A stretch of 64,000 nt of DNA from Rhodopseudomonas pentothenatexigens. GTDB taxonomy: Bacteria > Pseudomonadota > Alphaproteobacteria > Rhizobiales > Xanthobacteraceae. Where the stretch lies: NCBI RefSeq assembly GCF_900218015.1, contig NZ_UFQQ01000003.1, forward strand, positions 124,001 to 188,000, written 5' to 3'. Under the pieces are notes generated by a model. It ran no database searches. It worked only from the letters and a program-made list of their open reading frames with translations, and had not been told where the DNA came from. A program made the position numbers and the translations under genes. Shown piece after piece: positions 1 to 8,297 of this stretch; position 1 is the stretch's first letter, and the number at the start of each line of letters is the position of its first letter.

Positions 1-46
1 GCAGGCCGGCCGTGAACGCGCGGCGGTTGATGCGGCTATCGTTCAT
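1..46 (-). CDS. Start of a Tat-signalled exported protein (partial, cut by window edge)
   Basis: On the minus strand an ATG at 46 opens a frame reading MNDSRINRRAFTAGL before the window ends. The RRAF pair near the N-terminus is the core of a twin-arginine signal. The ATG overlaps the stop of the upstream permease gene by 11 bases, which indicates translational coupling in one operon with the ABC exporter genes. From family context, such exporters are often followed by a lipocalin-like (AttH/CrtC-like) protein, so that is my guess for this gene; the 15 visible residues cannot prove it. Confidence 0.55.
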   Translation of the reverse strand, partial: MNDSRINRRAFTAGL

Positions 47-2501
47 CGGCAAACACCTTGACCAGCCGGGCCGGCTGCATCCGCATCAGCTTCAAGATCG
101 GTAGCGCCGCCGCCAGCAGCGTCGCCAGCAGCGCGACGCCGACCAGCTTCGCCAGTTCGAACGGAAACATTTCGAACGGCAGCCGCCACCCGAACGCCTT
201 CACGTTCACCACCGCGATCAGGCACCATGCCACCATCAGGCCGAGCGGCAGCGCCACCAGCGCGGTGATCGCCGCCATCGCCAGCGTCTTCATCAGCTCG
301 ATCAACGCCAGCCGGCGGCGGGTGAGGCCGATCGCCCACAGCGGCGCGAGCTGCGGCAGCCGCGAAGCGCCCAGCGTCAGCAGGCTGGTCAGCAGCGCCA
401 CGCCGGCGATGCCGAGCGTGAAGGCGTTGAGCGCGGTCGTCACCGCGAAGGTGCGGCTGAAGATCTGCTTGGAGATCGCCTTCAGCGTCGCCTGGTCGGC
501 GAGGCTGCGTTCGCCGAACGCGAAGTTTTCGCGCAACGCCTCGATCAATGCCGGCACCCGGGCCGGATCGACCCGCAGGCCGAGCCGGGTCCTGGCGATG
601 TCGGGGAAATGCCCAGTCAGCGCGTCGAACGCGACGCCGAGCTGGCCGCGCGGATTGCCGTAGTCGGCATAGATCGCCACCACCTCGACCGGCCATGGTC
701 CGCGGTCGGTCGGCACCACGATGCGGTCGCCGAGCTTCACGCCCAGCCGGCGCCAGAGCTGCTCGCTGACCAGCGCCGCATCGCCGCGCGCGACGCGGTC
801 CCAGACGTCGGAAGTGTGTTCGAGCAGCGGCCAGTGATCCCGATAGGTGGCGTCGTCGGCGAACCCGATCAGTTCCACCGGCTGGCCCTGCAGCTTGACT
901 TCGGCGCGGGCGCCCGGCAGCAGAGCGGTGACTTCCGGGCGTCCCTTCAGCCATGTGCGGATTTCGGCGGCCTGCTGGTTGTTGGCGGCGTTGAGATACA
1001 CTTCCGCGGCGAGCCGCCCGTCGAGCCAGCGCTGGAAGGTCCGGCTGAAACTCTCGACCATGGTGCCGACGCCGACATTGACCCCCAGCGCCAGCAGCAG
1101 CGCCATCAGCGCCAGCGACAGGCCGGAAAGCTGCAGCCGGCTGTCGGCCCAGAACCAGGTCGTCAGTGGTCCGCGCGCCAGCTTCTCGCCGAGCGCCAGC
1201 ACCAGTCCGAGGATTGCCGGCAGGCCGAGCGCGGCGCCGAGCAGGATTGCGGCCAGCACCGCGAACCCGGATAGCAGCGAATCGCCGAACCACAGAAAGA
1301 TGAGGCCGGCGGCGAACACCGCGAGTGCGGCTGTTGCCTGCACGACCAGCCAGCGATGCTGCGCCTGCTGCCAGGCGTAAGACTGCGCCGCCGTCAGCAC
1401 CGGCAGCCGTGCTGCTTTGATCAGCGAGGCTGAGGCGGCAGCGAGCGTGCCGAGAATGCTGATGGCGATGCCAGCGAGCCACCACTCCGGCCGCAGCGAC
1501 AACTCTCCGGGAATCTGCGCGCCGTAAAGTCCGCGCAAGGTGGCGGCGACGTCCGGCAGCAATGTGGCGGCGATCAGATAGCCGCAGACCAGACCGATCA
1601 GCCCGGCGAACAGCGCGATCAGGCACAATTCGATCACCATCACGGCGTTGAGCTGCCGCGCCGAGGCGCCGCAGGCGCGCAGCGTGCGCAGCATCTGCCG
1701 GCGTTGCTCGAAGGCCAGCCCGATCGCCGAATTGACGATGAATAGTCCGACCAAAAACGACAGCAGACCGAACGCGGTGAGGTTGAGATGGAAGCTGTCG
1801 GTGAGCCGCTCCAGCTCGGTGGTGGCGTCGGGCTGATCGAGCTGCAGCGCGTCGCCGACGACCTGTTGCAGAGGCGGCCGCGGAGCGGCGGCCCTGCTGC
1901 CGACCAGCAGCCGCGACAGCCTGCCCGGCATGTCGAGCAGCGTCTGTGCGATGCCGATGTCGACCACCAGCACGCCGGGCGCGATTTCGGCCTGCGGCCG
2001 CAGTGGCGGCAGATGCTGTCCGTTGGGCAGTTCGGGCGCCGCACCATCGGCCAAGCCGATTTCGCGCAGTGTTTCCGGCGCGATCAGGGTCTGGCCCGGC
2101 GGCAGAATGAAGCCCTGCAGATCGGAGGTGCCGAGCGCCGGGGCCGCGTTGGCTTCGATCGGCAACGACAACGGTTCGACGCCGAGCAGCCGCAGCGAGC
2201 GACCGCCGATCCGGACCGCGCCTTCGACCGCCGGCGACACCGGCCAGCCCGCGCGGCGCAATTCGACATAGAGCTGCTGGGAGAAGCTGCCGCCGTCGCG
2301 CGCCACCAGCGTCGCGGTCCGGTTGCCGCCCAGCGCGGCGGCGGCGCGGTCGTAACTGCTGCGGGCCTGGGCATTCAGCGCCTGCACCCCGCTCCACAGC
2401 GCGGTGGCGGAGATCAGGCCGATCGCCAGAGTCGCAAGCTGCATCGGATGCCGTCGCCAGTGGCTCAGCAACACGGCGAGGATCCACAGCGCCCGCCTCA
2501 A
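36..2501 (-). CDS. FtsX/MacB-type ABC transporter permease
   Basis: A polytopic inner-membrane protein of about 821 residues with the layout of LolC/LolE/YbbP-type permeases. There is one transmembrane helix near the N-terminus, a large periplasmic domain, groups of helices from about residue 240 to 500, a second periplasmic domain, and three C-terminal helices (two FtsX domains). Such permeases do not import; they use cytoplasmic ATP hydrolysis to extract lipids or lipoproteins or drive other periplasmic work. I start it at TTG 2501, which overlaps the ATPase stop as TTGA; ATG 2444 is the alternative. Sequence matching this frame upstream of 2501 is a shadow of the ATPase gene. Substrate unknown. 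Confidence 0.88.
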   Translation of the reverse strand: MRRALWILAVLLSHWRRHPMQLATLAIGLISATALWSGVQALNAQARSSYDRAAAALGGNRTATLVARDGGSFSQQLYVELRRAGWPVSPAVEGAVRIGGRSLRLLGVEPLSLPIEANAAPALGTSDLQGFILPPGQTLIAPETLREIGLADGAAPELPNGQHLPPLRPQAEIAPGVLVVDIGIAQTLLDMPGRLSRLLVGSRAAAPRPPLQQVVGDALQLDQPDATTELERLTDSFHLNLTAFGLLSFLVGLFIVNSAIGLAFEQRRQMLRTLRACGASARQLNAVMVIELCLIALFAGLIGLVCGYLIAATLLPDVAATLRGLYGAQIPGELSLRPEWWLAGIAISILGTLAAASASLIKAARLPVLTAAQSYAWQQAQHRWLVVQATAALAVFAAGLIFLWFGDSLLSGFAVLAAILLGAALGLPAILGLVLALGEKLARGPLTTWFWADSRLQLSGLSLALMALLLALGVNVGVGTMVESFSRTFQRWLDGRLAAEVYLNAANNQQAAEIRTWLKGRPEVTALLPGARAEVKLQGQPVELIGFADDATYRDHWPLLEHTSDVWDRVARGDAALVSEQLWRRLGVKLGDRIVVPTDRGPWPVEVVAIYADYGNPRGQLGVAFDALTGHFPDIARTRLGLRVDPARVPALIEALRENFAFGERSLADQATLKAISKQIFSRTFAVTTALNAFTLGIAGVALLTSLLTLGASRLPQLAPLWAIGLTRRRLALIELMKTLAMAAITALVALPLGLMVAWCLIAVVNVKAFGWRLPFEMFPFELAKLVGVALLATLLAAALPILKLMRMQPARLVKVFADER

Positions 2502-3151
2502 TGGATCAACCCTGCGTGCAGATGCACCCGGCGGTCCAGCATGCCGGCGAGCCGTTCGCTGTGCGTGACCATCAGGAAGCCGCAGCCGGTGCGGCGCACC
2601 AGATCGGTGGCGAGCGCCAGCACCTCGTCGGCGGTGGCTTCGTCGAGATTGCCGGTCGGCTCGTCGGCCAGCAGCAGCAGCGGCTTCACCGCCAGTGCGC
2701 GGCCGATCGCAACGCGCTGCTGCTGGCCGCCGGAAAGTTGCTCGGGATAGCGTCTCAGTAAAGTGCCGAGCCCGAGCCGCTCGATCAGTTCGGCGCGCCA
2801 CGCCTCATCCTGGCGACCGGCGAGACGGGCCTGGAAGACGAGGTTGTCGGCGACGGTCAGGCTCGGGATCAGATTGAACTGCTGAAACACCAGGCCCAGT
2901 CGCTCGCGGCGGAAGGCGGCGCGCTCGGCATCCGCCATCGTCGAGATCGTCGCTTCTGCGAACCGGATATCGCCGCTGTCGGGCTGATCGAGGCCCGCGA
3001 TCAGATGCAGCAAGGTGGATTTGCCGCTGCCGGATTCTCCGGTCAGCGCCACGCTCTCACCCGGCTGCACCGCCAGATCGACGCCGCGCAGGACGGCCAC
3101 ACGTTCCTGTCCGGACGAGAACGATTTGGTCAGGGCCGAGACGGTCAGCAT
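2498..3151 (-). CDS. ABC transporter ATPase, LolD/MacB type
   Basis: A 217-residue nucleotide-binding subunit with every hallmark: Walker A GESGSGKS at residues 38-45, Q-loop Gln90, signature LSGGQQQR at 139-146, Walker B LLLADEP around 159-165 and the H-loop His197. The short length and the LFQQFNLIPSLTV-type Q-loop region place it with the LolD/MacB group that pairs with FtsX-type permeases. ATG 3151 gives the family-normal N-terminus MLTVSALTKSF; the longer open frame to 3430 adds about 93 residues of non-homologous sequence. Its stop overlaps the downstream permease start, so the two are co-translated. Confidence 0.92.
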   Translation of the reverse strand: MLTVSALTKSFSSGQERVAVLRGVDLAVQPGESVALTGESGSGKSTLLHLIAGLDQPDSGDIRFAEATISTMADAERAAFRRERLGLVFQQFNLIPSLTVADNLVFQARLAGRQDEAWRAELIERLGLGTLLRRYPEQLSGGQQQRVAIGRALAVKPLLLLADEPTGNLDEATADEVLALATDLVRRTGCGFLMVTHSERLAGMLDRRVHLHAGLIH

Positions 3152-3420
3152 CGGTGACGATCGTGCAGCATAGCGATGGACGCGCACGGGCTGCGCGAGA
3201 TCGAACCGGTCATGTCGCCTTCCAAACCGCCAGGACAATGTCGAACCGATATGGTGACGGTTAGCGGGGTGCTCAAGATAACTCGTATTCACCGCGTAAA
3301 TAACGCAGCCTTTGGGTTGCGGCCGGCAACATCCCCGATTGCATTCGGCCGGGAACAACGGCAGCATTGCAACAGGCTCGCAATAAGAGCCGTTCAACGA
3401 GAATATCCGGGAGGTGTGTC

Positions 3421-4707
3421 GTGGCTGCACAATCGACGCCGAGAGGCGCCTGGAGAATTACTTTTCTCCTGTTTCTGTTCATGGTGGTGAACTTCGCCGA
3501 CAAGATCGTCGTCGGTCTGGCCGGCGTGCCGATCATGCAGGAGCTGAAGCTTTCGCCCGAACAATTCGGTCTGCTCGGTTCGTCGTTCTTCTTCCTGTTC
3601 TCGATCGCGGCGATCGTAGTCGGCTTCATCGTCAATCGCGTCGAAACCAGATGGGTGCTGCTGGCGCTGGCGCTGATCTGGGCGGTGGCACAGTTTCCGA
3701 TGGTCGGAGAAGTCTCGTTCGCCACCTTCGTGATCTGCCGGATCATTCTCGGCGCCGGCGAAGGCCCGGCCTTTTCGGTCGCGGCGCACGCGATCTACAA
3801 GTGGTTTCCGGATCATCAGCGGACGCTGCCAACCGCGATCCTGTCGCAGGGTTCGGCATTCGGCGTGATCCTGGCGGTGCCGGCGCTGAACTGGATCATC
3901 GTCAATCACTCCTGGCACTACGCGTTCGCGGCGCTCGGCATTGTCGGGCTGATGTGGGCGGTGGCGTGGCTCGCGCTCGGCAAAGAGGGGCCGCTGGTCC
4001 CCAGTCCGGCGGTCGCTGCCGCGGAGGTGCGGATCCCCTACGCGCGGCTGCTGACTTCGCGCACCTTCATCGGCTGCATCCTGGCGACCTTCGGTGCGTA
4101 CTGGGCGCTGTCGCTCGGGCTGACCTGGTTCACCACCTTCATCGTGCAGGGACTGGGCTTCACCCAGCATCAGGCCGGGCTGATCTCGATCACGCCTTGG
4201 GTGTTCGGCGCCTGCGTGGTGCTGTTCACCGGCTGGCTGTCGCAGCGGCTGATGCAGCGCGGCGTCTCCAGCCGGATGGCGCGGGGCGTGCTCGGCGCCA
4301 CGCCGCTGCTGGTCGGGGGCGCCATCATTCTGACCCTGCCCTATATCGACAGCGCCACGGCGCGGATCGCCGCGCTGGTGATCGGCTCCGGGCTGTGCGG
4401 TTCGATCTACGTGGTCTGTCCGCCGATGATCGCCGAATTCGCGCCGGTGTCGCAGCGCGGCGCCGCGATCGCGATCTACGGCGCGCTGTACACGCTGGCC
4501 GGGATCGTCGCGCCCTGGGTGATGGGCAGCGTGCTGCAGCACGCGACTTCGCTGCTCGACGGCTACCTGGCCGGCTACGCCATCAACGGCGTGGTGATGA
4601 TCGCGTCGGGCATCGCCGGACTGTTGCTGCTGTGGCCGAACACCGAGCGTGAGCGCTTGCTCGACCTGCGCAGCCAGGCTGCGCTCGGACGGCGCAGGAT
4701 CGCCTGA
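3421..4707 (+). CDS. MFS transporter (anion:cation symporter-like)
   Basis: A 428-residue, 12-helix major facilitator. The first helix carries NFADK, the position where this subfamily (ACS, galactonate/glucarate/phthalate-type organic anion carriers) has its conserved NxxDR/K motif. The two six-helix halves are joined by a short cytoplasmic loop near residue 190. I start at GTG 3421 because GGGAGG lies eight bases before it; the open frame from 3367 lacks such a site and adds unlikely residues. It stands alone, convergent with the LivK-like gene across a strong stem-loop. Substrate is not predictable; a small carboxylate is the family norm. Confidence 0.85.
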   Translation: MAAQSTPRGAWRITFLLFLFMVVNFADKIVVGLAGVPIMQELKLSPEQFGLLGSSFFFLFSIAAIVVGFIVNRVETRWVLLALALIWAVAQFPMVGEVSFATFVICRIILGAGEGPAFSVAAHAIYKWFPDHQRTLPTAILSQGSAFGVILAVPALNWIIVNHSWHYAFAALGIVGLMWAVAWLALGKEGPLVPSPAVAAAEVRIPYARLLTSRTFIGCILATFGAYWALSLGLTWFTTFIVQGLGFTQHQAGLISITPWVFGACVVLFTGWLSQRLMQRGVSSRMARGVLGATPLLVGGAIILTLPYIDSATARIAALVIGSGLCGSIYVVCPPMIAEFAPVSQRGAAIAIYGALYTLAGIVAPWVMGSVLQHATSLLDGYLAGYAINGVVMIASGIAGLLLLWPNTERERLLDLRSQAALGRRRIA

Positions 4708-4722
4708 TCGCGCGGAAGGCGA

Positions 4723-4750
4723 GGACGCCGCACGCGGACGTGCGGCGTCC
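4723..4750. terminator. Perfect 12-bp stem-loop between convergent genes
   Basis: GGACGCCGCACG at 4723-4734 pairs exactly with 4739-4750 around the 4-base loop CGGA. It sits between the MFS stop (4707) and the LivK-like stop (4761), so it can serve both strands. There is no T-run on either side, so termination is inferred from stem strength and position. Confidence 0.6.
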
Positions 4751-4760
4751 GAAGCCGATC

Positions 4761-5981
4761 CTACCGGCTCGGCGCATCGGTGTTGAAGATCTCGCCTTCC
4801 GGCACCCAGCTCTTGCCGTCGAACCGCGCGATCTGCATCTGGGTGTACGGCGCGTAGCGATCCGGCCGGGTCGAGATCTTGATCCCGGGCAGCAGCAACG
4901 GAGCCGCCGTCGGCTTGATGTTGGTCGCCTGCTTCAGCAGGTTCTCGCGGGTCAGGTTGTCGCCGCAGGCTTCCAGAACCTTCACCGTCATGTAGGCCGA
5001 GATGTAGCCGGTGACGGTCGAGCCGTCCGCGATGTCGCCTTTCGGGTACCACTTGGTGAGGAATTCCTTGAACTCCTTGATGTCGGCGTCGTTCGCGAAT
5101 CGCGGATCCGTCGGCGTCTTCGCCGCCAGCGCGGTGAGCAGTCCGGTGGAGGCTTCGAGGCCGGCGGGCTCGAGCGCGCCCTTGATCGAGCTCGACACGC
5201 TCACAACGTAGTTCAGCGGCCGCCAGTTCAGCTCATAAACCTTGCGAATCGCCTGGGCGCCGAATTTCGGAGTCGCCATGGTGAACAGGGTATCGGCGCC
5301 TGACGCCTTCAGCGCGACGATCTGCGAATCGACCGTCGGGTCGGTGACTTCGTATGTCACTTCCTTGACGATCATGGTCTTGGCCTTGTCGCCGAGGCCG
5401 TCTTTCAACCCTTTGACGTAGTCCTTGCCGGCATCGTCGTTCTGTGAAAACACCCCGAGCTTGGCATCCGGCTTGTTCTTCAGCAGGTACTTCGCGAAGA
5501 TCATGCCCTCCATCTGGTAGGGTGGGTAGAGCTGAGTGGTCCACGGGAAGTTCTTCGGATCATCCCACTTCGCAGCGCCGGTCGAAATGAAGATTTGCGG
5601 CACCTTCTTGGCGTTGAGATATTTCTGGATCGCCGAATTGGTCGGGGTGCCGATCGTGCCGATGATCGCCAGCACCTCGTCCTGCTCGACCAGCCGCCGG
5701 GTCTGCTCCACGGTCTTCGGCGGCGAATAGCCGTCGTCGAGGCTGATCAGCTTGATCTTGCGGCCGTTGACGCCGCCTTTGGCGTTGATCATCGCGTAGT
5801 AGGCGTCCTCGACATGCCCCTGAACCCCGTAGGCCGAGGCCGGGCCGCTATACGGCATGGTCTGCCCGATCTTGATTTCGGTATCGGTGACACCGGGGCC
5901 GTATTGCTTCTGGGCGAACGCAGGCTGGGCCGCAGCAAGCGCAACAGCGCCGGCTGCGAGGAGCGAGATGCGTGTGGACAT
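4761..5981 (-). CDS. Orphan LivK-type periplasmic substrate-binding protein
   Basis: 406 residues with a Sec signal peptide ending AFA at residue 23, then VTDTEIKIGQTMPYSGPASAYG, the characteristic opening of the leucine/branched-chain type (Peripla_BP_6) fold. It should capture an amino acid, aromatic acid or similar ligand in the periplasm for a HAAT-family ABC importer. No permease (LivH/M) or ATPase (LivF/G) gene lies next to it. Rhodopseudomonas-type genomes carry many such unlinked binding proteins, so it may share a permease elsewhere. Ligand unknown. Confidence 0.88.
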   Translation of the reverse strand: MSTRISLLAAGAVALAAAQPAFAQKQYGPGVTDTEIKIGQTMPYSGPASAYGVQGHVEDAYYAMINAKGGVNGRKIKLISLDDGYSPPKTVEQTRRLVEQDEVLAIIGTIGTPTNSAIQKYLNAKKVPQIFISTGAAKWDDPKNFPWTTQLYPPYQMEGMIFAKYLLKNKPDAKLGVFSQNDDAGKDYVKGLKDGLGDKAKTMIVKEVTYEVTDPTVDSQIVALKASGADTLFTMATPKFGAQAIRKVYELNWRPLNYVVSVSSSIKGALEPAGLEASTGLLTALAAKTPTDPRFANDADIKEFKEFLTKWYPKGDIADGSTVTGYISAYMTVKVLEACGDNLTRENLLKQATNIKPTAAPLLLPGIKISTRPDRYAPYTQMQIARFDGKSWVPEGEIFNTDAPSR

Positions 5982-6230
5982 TGTGTTTCCTCTCGTCGTT
6001 GAAGCCGCACTCTTCGGTGCGGGCTGGTACGTCGATCGCCCGGGCTTGTTGTTTGATCGGGGCGCGGTGCAATCATGCCTACGGTCTCACGAGAGTCTCG
6101 CCGGTTCAATTGAATTGCGCGGCGGCGACGCAGCGCCAGGCGATCGATCGTCGTCGCAGAAATTTCGCGCAGCGGACTAAGCGCTGCTAAGTTGTCGGAG
6201 TGATCGGTGTGGTGGCAGCGAGGATACACG

Positions 6231-7481
6231 ATGACAGCCGATGAACGACGATTGCGGGTGCTGCTGTCGGAAGGCGGCAGCACCTCGGCGCGTCAGGCGA
6301 TCACCGTGCTCGGGCTCGCCGGGCATCACGTCGAGATCTGCGATCCGTCGCCGGTGTGCCTCGGCCGGTTCTCGCGCTTCGTGCGTGCGTTCCACCGCTG
6401 TCCGCCGCTTCGCCGCGATCCCGCCGGTTATCTCGGCTTCGTCGAGGATCTGCTGGCACGGCGCGGCTTCGACGTGCTGCTGCCGATCCACGAGCAGGGC
6501 CTGGTGTTCGCGCGTGCGCACGACCGTGTCGCGGCATTGACCGGCGTGGCGCTGCCGTCGTTCGCCAGCTACCGCACCGCGCTCGCCAAAGCCGGCTTCA
6601 GCCGGCTGTTGGACGCGCTCGGCCTGCCGCAGCCGGAAACCCGGATCGTGGCTTCGGAGCGCGAACTGCGCGATGCGGCGCGGCCCCCTTGTATCGTGAA
6701 GTCGTCGGTCGGCACGGCCAGCCGCGGCGTCTGGCGGGTTCCGGACCGGGGCGCGCTCGATCCGGTGGTGCAGGAGCTGCGCGCGGTCAACGGATTGGCC
6801 GACGAACTGCTGGTGCAGGCGTTCGTCGCCGGGCCGATCGAGCACGCCCAGGCGGTGTTCGATCACGGCGAACTGCTGGCGCTGCACGTCTATCGGCAGA
6901 TGGCGGCCGGCGCCGGCGGCGGACCGGCGCGCAAATGCAGCATCCGGCGCGACGACGTTCGCGCGGACGTCGCGGCGATCGGCGCAGCGCTGCATTGGCA
7001 CGGCGCACTGTCGTTCGACTACATTCAGCCGGCAGATGCGCGGCCGCTGTATATCGACTGCAATCCGCGACTGGTCGAGCCGATGAGTGCGCAGCTTGCC
7101 GGCCTCGACCTGGTCGACCTGTTGCTGCGGCTGTCGCTCGGTGAGCGGCCCGGAACGATCGGACCGTCCCGTGAAGGCGCCCACAGCCATCTCGGCATGC
7201 AGGCGCTGCTCGGTTGTGCGTTGCGCGGCGGTTCGCGGCGCGACGTGATGCGGGAACATTCGCGTCTGATCCTTCGGCAGCCGCCTTATGCCGGCAGCGC
7301 CGAGGAACTCACTCCGGTGCGGCACGACTGGCTCAGCGCAGTGCCGCTGACGGCGACTGCGGTCATCCTGCTCGCCGCGCCGAACCGCGCCTCGACGCTC
7401 GCCGCAAAAGGCTGGGGCGAGCATCTGCTCGACGCGGATACGATCGCGCGGATCGACCGAGGATTCGAGCGTTGCAGCTGA
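6231..7481 (+). CDS. ATP-grasp domain protein, carboxylate-amine ligase-like
   Basis: 416 residues. The N-terminus (LRVLLSEGGSTSARQAITVL) is a preATP-grasp nucleotide-binding-like fold, followed by an ATP-grasp domain: PPCIVKSSVGTASRG is the ATP-binding loop and YIDCNPRLVEPM carries the metal-binding Asn/Glu-type segment. This fold joins a carboxylate to an amine or thiol using ATP, as in carbamoyl-phosphate synthase large subunits and many natural-product ligases. ATG 6231 follows GAGGA by seven bases. It has no operon partner; the LivK-like gene diverges upstream. Substrate unknown. Confidence 0.75.
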   Translation: MTADERRLRVLLSEGGSTSARQAITVLGLAGHHVEICDPSPVCLGRFSRFVRAFHRCPPLRRDPAGYLGFVEDLLARRGFDVLLPIHEQGLVFARAHDRVAALTGVALPSFASYRTALAKAGFSRLLDALGLPQPETRIVASERELRDAARPPCIVKSSVGTASRGVWRVPDRGALDPVVQELRAVNGLADELLVQAFVAGPIEHAQAVFDHGELLALHVYRQMAAGAGGGPARKCSIRRDDVRADVAAIGAALHWHGALSFDYIQPADARPLYIDCNPRLVEPMSAQLAGLDLVDLLLRLSLGERPGTIGPSREGAHSHLGMQALLGCALRGGSRRDVMREHSRLILRQPPYAGSAEELTPVRHDWLSAVPLTATAVILLAAPNRASTLAAKGWGEHLLDADTIARIDRGFERCS

Positions 7482-7510
7482 CGAGCGGACGTGCCCGGAC
7501 CACCTGACGG

Positions 7511-7705
7511 TTACAGATCCTTGGTATAGTCGTCGCGATCGCGGTCCGGCGCGCAGATGTCGCCGGTCTCATAAAGATCGTCGTCGACGGCGGGCGGCGG
7601 CTTCGGCGGCGCGGGTTTGGGCTCGCCTTTTCCGCCGCCGCTGCCGGCCTTCTTGTCGCGTTTCGGAGCCGCGGCCTTGGCTCGTTTGCGCAGGAAGCCG
7701 ATCAT
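7511..7705 (-). CDS. Small basic, Pro/Lys-rich hypothetical protein
   Basis: 64 residues: a short hydrophobic start (MIGFLRK), a lysine- and glycine-rich middle, a proline run, and an acidic tail rich in Asp (DDDLYETGDICAPD). No signal peptide or known domain. Composition and length suggest a disordered protein. It converges with the ATP-grasp gene and precedes another small basic protein gene in the same direction. Function unknown; that it is translated is likely but not proven. Confidence 0.5.
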   Translation of the reverse strand: MIGFLRKRAKAAAPKRDKKAGSGGGKGEPKPAPPKPPPAVDDDLYETGDICAPDRDRDDYTKDL

Positions 7706-7876
7706 TGTCTCTCGGTTCCGTCATGGCCGGCACGCGTGGCTCTAAGCGCACACGCGACCAGCGTTGCTGTCGGTTCAATTCAACCGCGGTTGCACAATCG
7801 AGACTAGACCGGATTCGTCAAAGCTCGCACGCAATTTTCGCATCATGCAATGCCGCAGCGTGACGTTCGGCGCGGA

Positions 7877-8164
7877 TCAGGTCCGCCGGCCGGAGCTCTG
7901 CTGGTCCGCCAGCCATTCCGACAGCGGGCGCGGCTTATCGTCCTCGGCCTTCTTGCCGCCTCGCTTTGCGGTGGGGCTCGCGGTCTTGGTGCGCTTGGTC
8001 TTGCTCGATGGCCCGGCTTGCGGCATCGCGGCTTCGCGGGCGAGCCGCAGCGCTCGCAGTCGGGCCATGTTGTCGAGGACCGCTTTGGTCGCGGCTTCGC
8101 GTTCGGTCTTGCCGCCGTCGCCTTCAGCGGCGCCGCCGGCGCGGTGATTGTCGTCGTTCGTCAT
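7877..8164 (-). CDS. Small Lys/Ala-rich hypothetical protein
   Basis: 95 residues: an amphipathic helix-forming centre (TKAVLDNMARLRALRLAREAA) followed by a strongly basic stretch (KTKRTKTASPTAKRGGKK) and a more ordinary C-terminus (PRPLSEWLADQQ). I recognise no family. The basic tail could bind nucleic acid, which is inference only. It lies between btuB and the 64-residue gene, all on the minus strand, but the btuB terminator separates it from btuB. Confidence 0.5.
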   Translation of the reverse strand: MTNDDNHRAGGAAEGDGGKTEREAATKAVLDNMARLRALRLAREAAMPQAGPSSKTKRTKTASPTAKRGGKKAEDDKPRPLSEWLADQQSSGRRT

Positions 8165-8211
8165 TCGTCCAGTTCAATTGCAGTCCGTGAGGAAGTCGGC
8201 GTGATAGCACG

Positions 8212-8249
8212 AAAAAAGCCTCCGAACAGCCTTTCGGCGTTCGGAGGCT
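8212..8249 (-). terminator. Intrinsic terminator of btuB
   Basis: Read on the minus strand, AGCCTCCGAA (8249-8240) pairs with TTCGGAGGCT (8226-8217) and is followed directly by a T-run (A tract 8212-8217 on plus). It lies about 50 bases after the btuB stop, a textbook Rho-independent terminator. Confidence 0.88.
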
Positions 8250-8297
8250 GTTCGACGTTGGTTTCGCGTGCAAGCGGCGTGGAACGCAGCCGTGCGA

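Noticed and set aside
6104..8180. Recurring TTCAATT motif at about 6106, 7772 and 8172
   Set aside because: Short AT-rich motif with varying flanks and no fixed spacing to starts; chance recurrence is likely.
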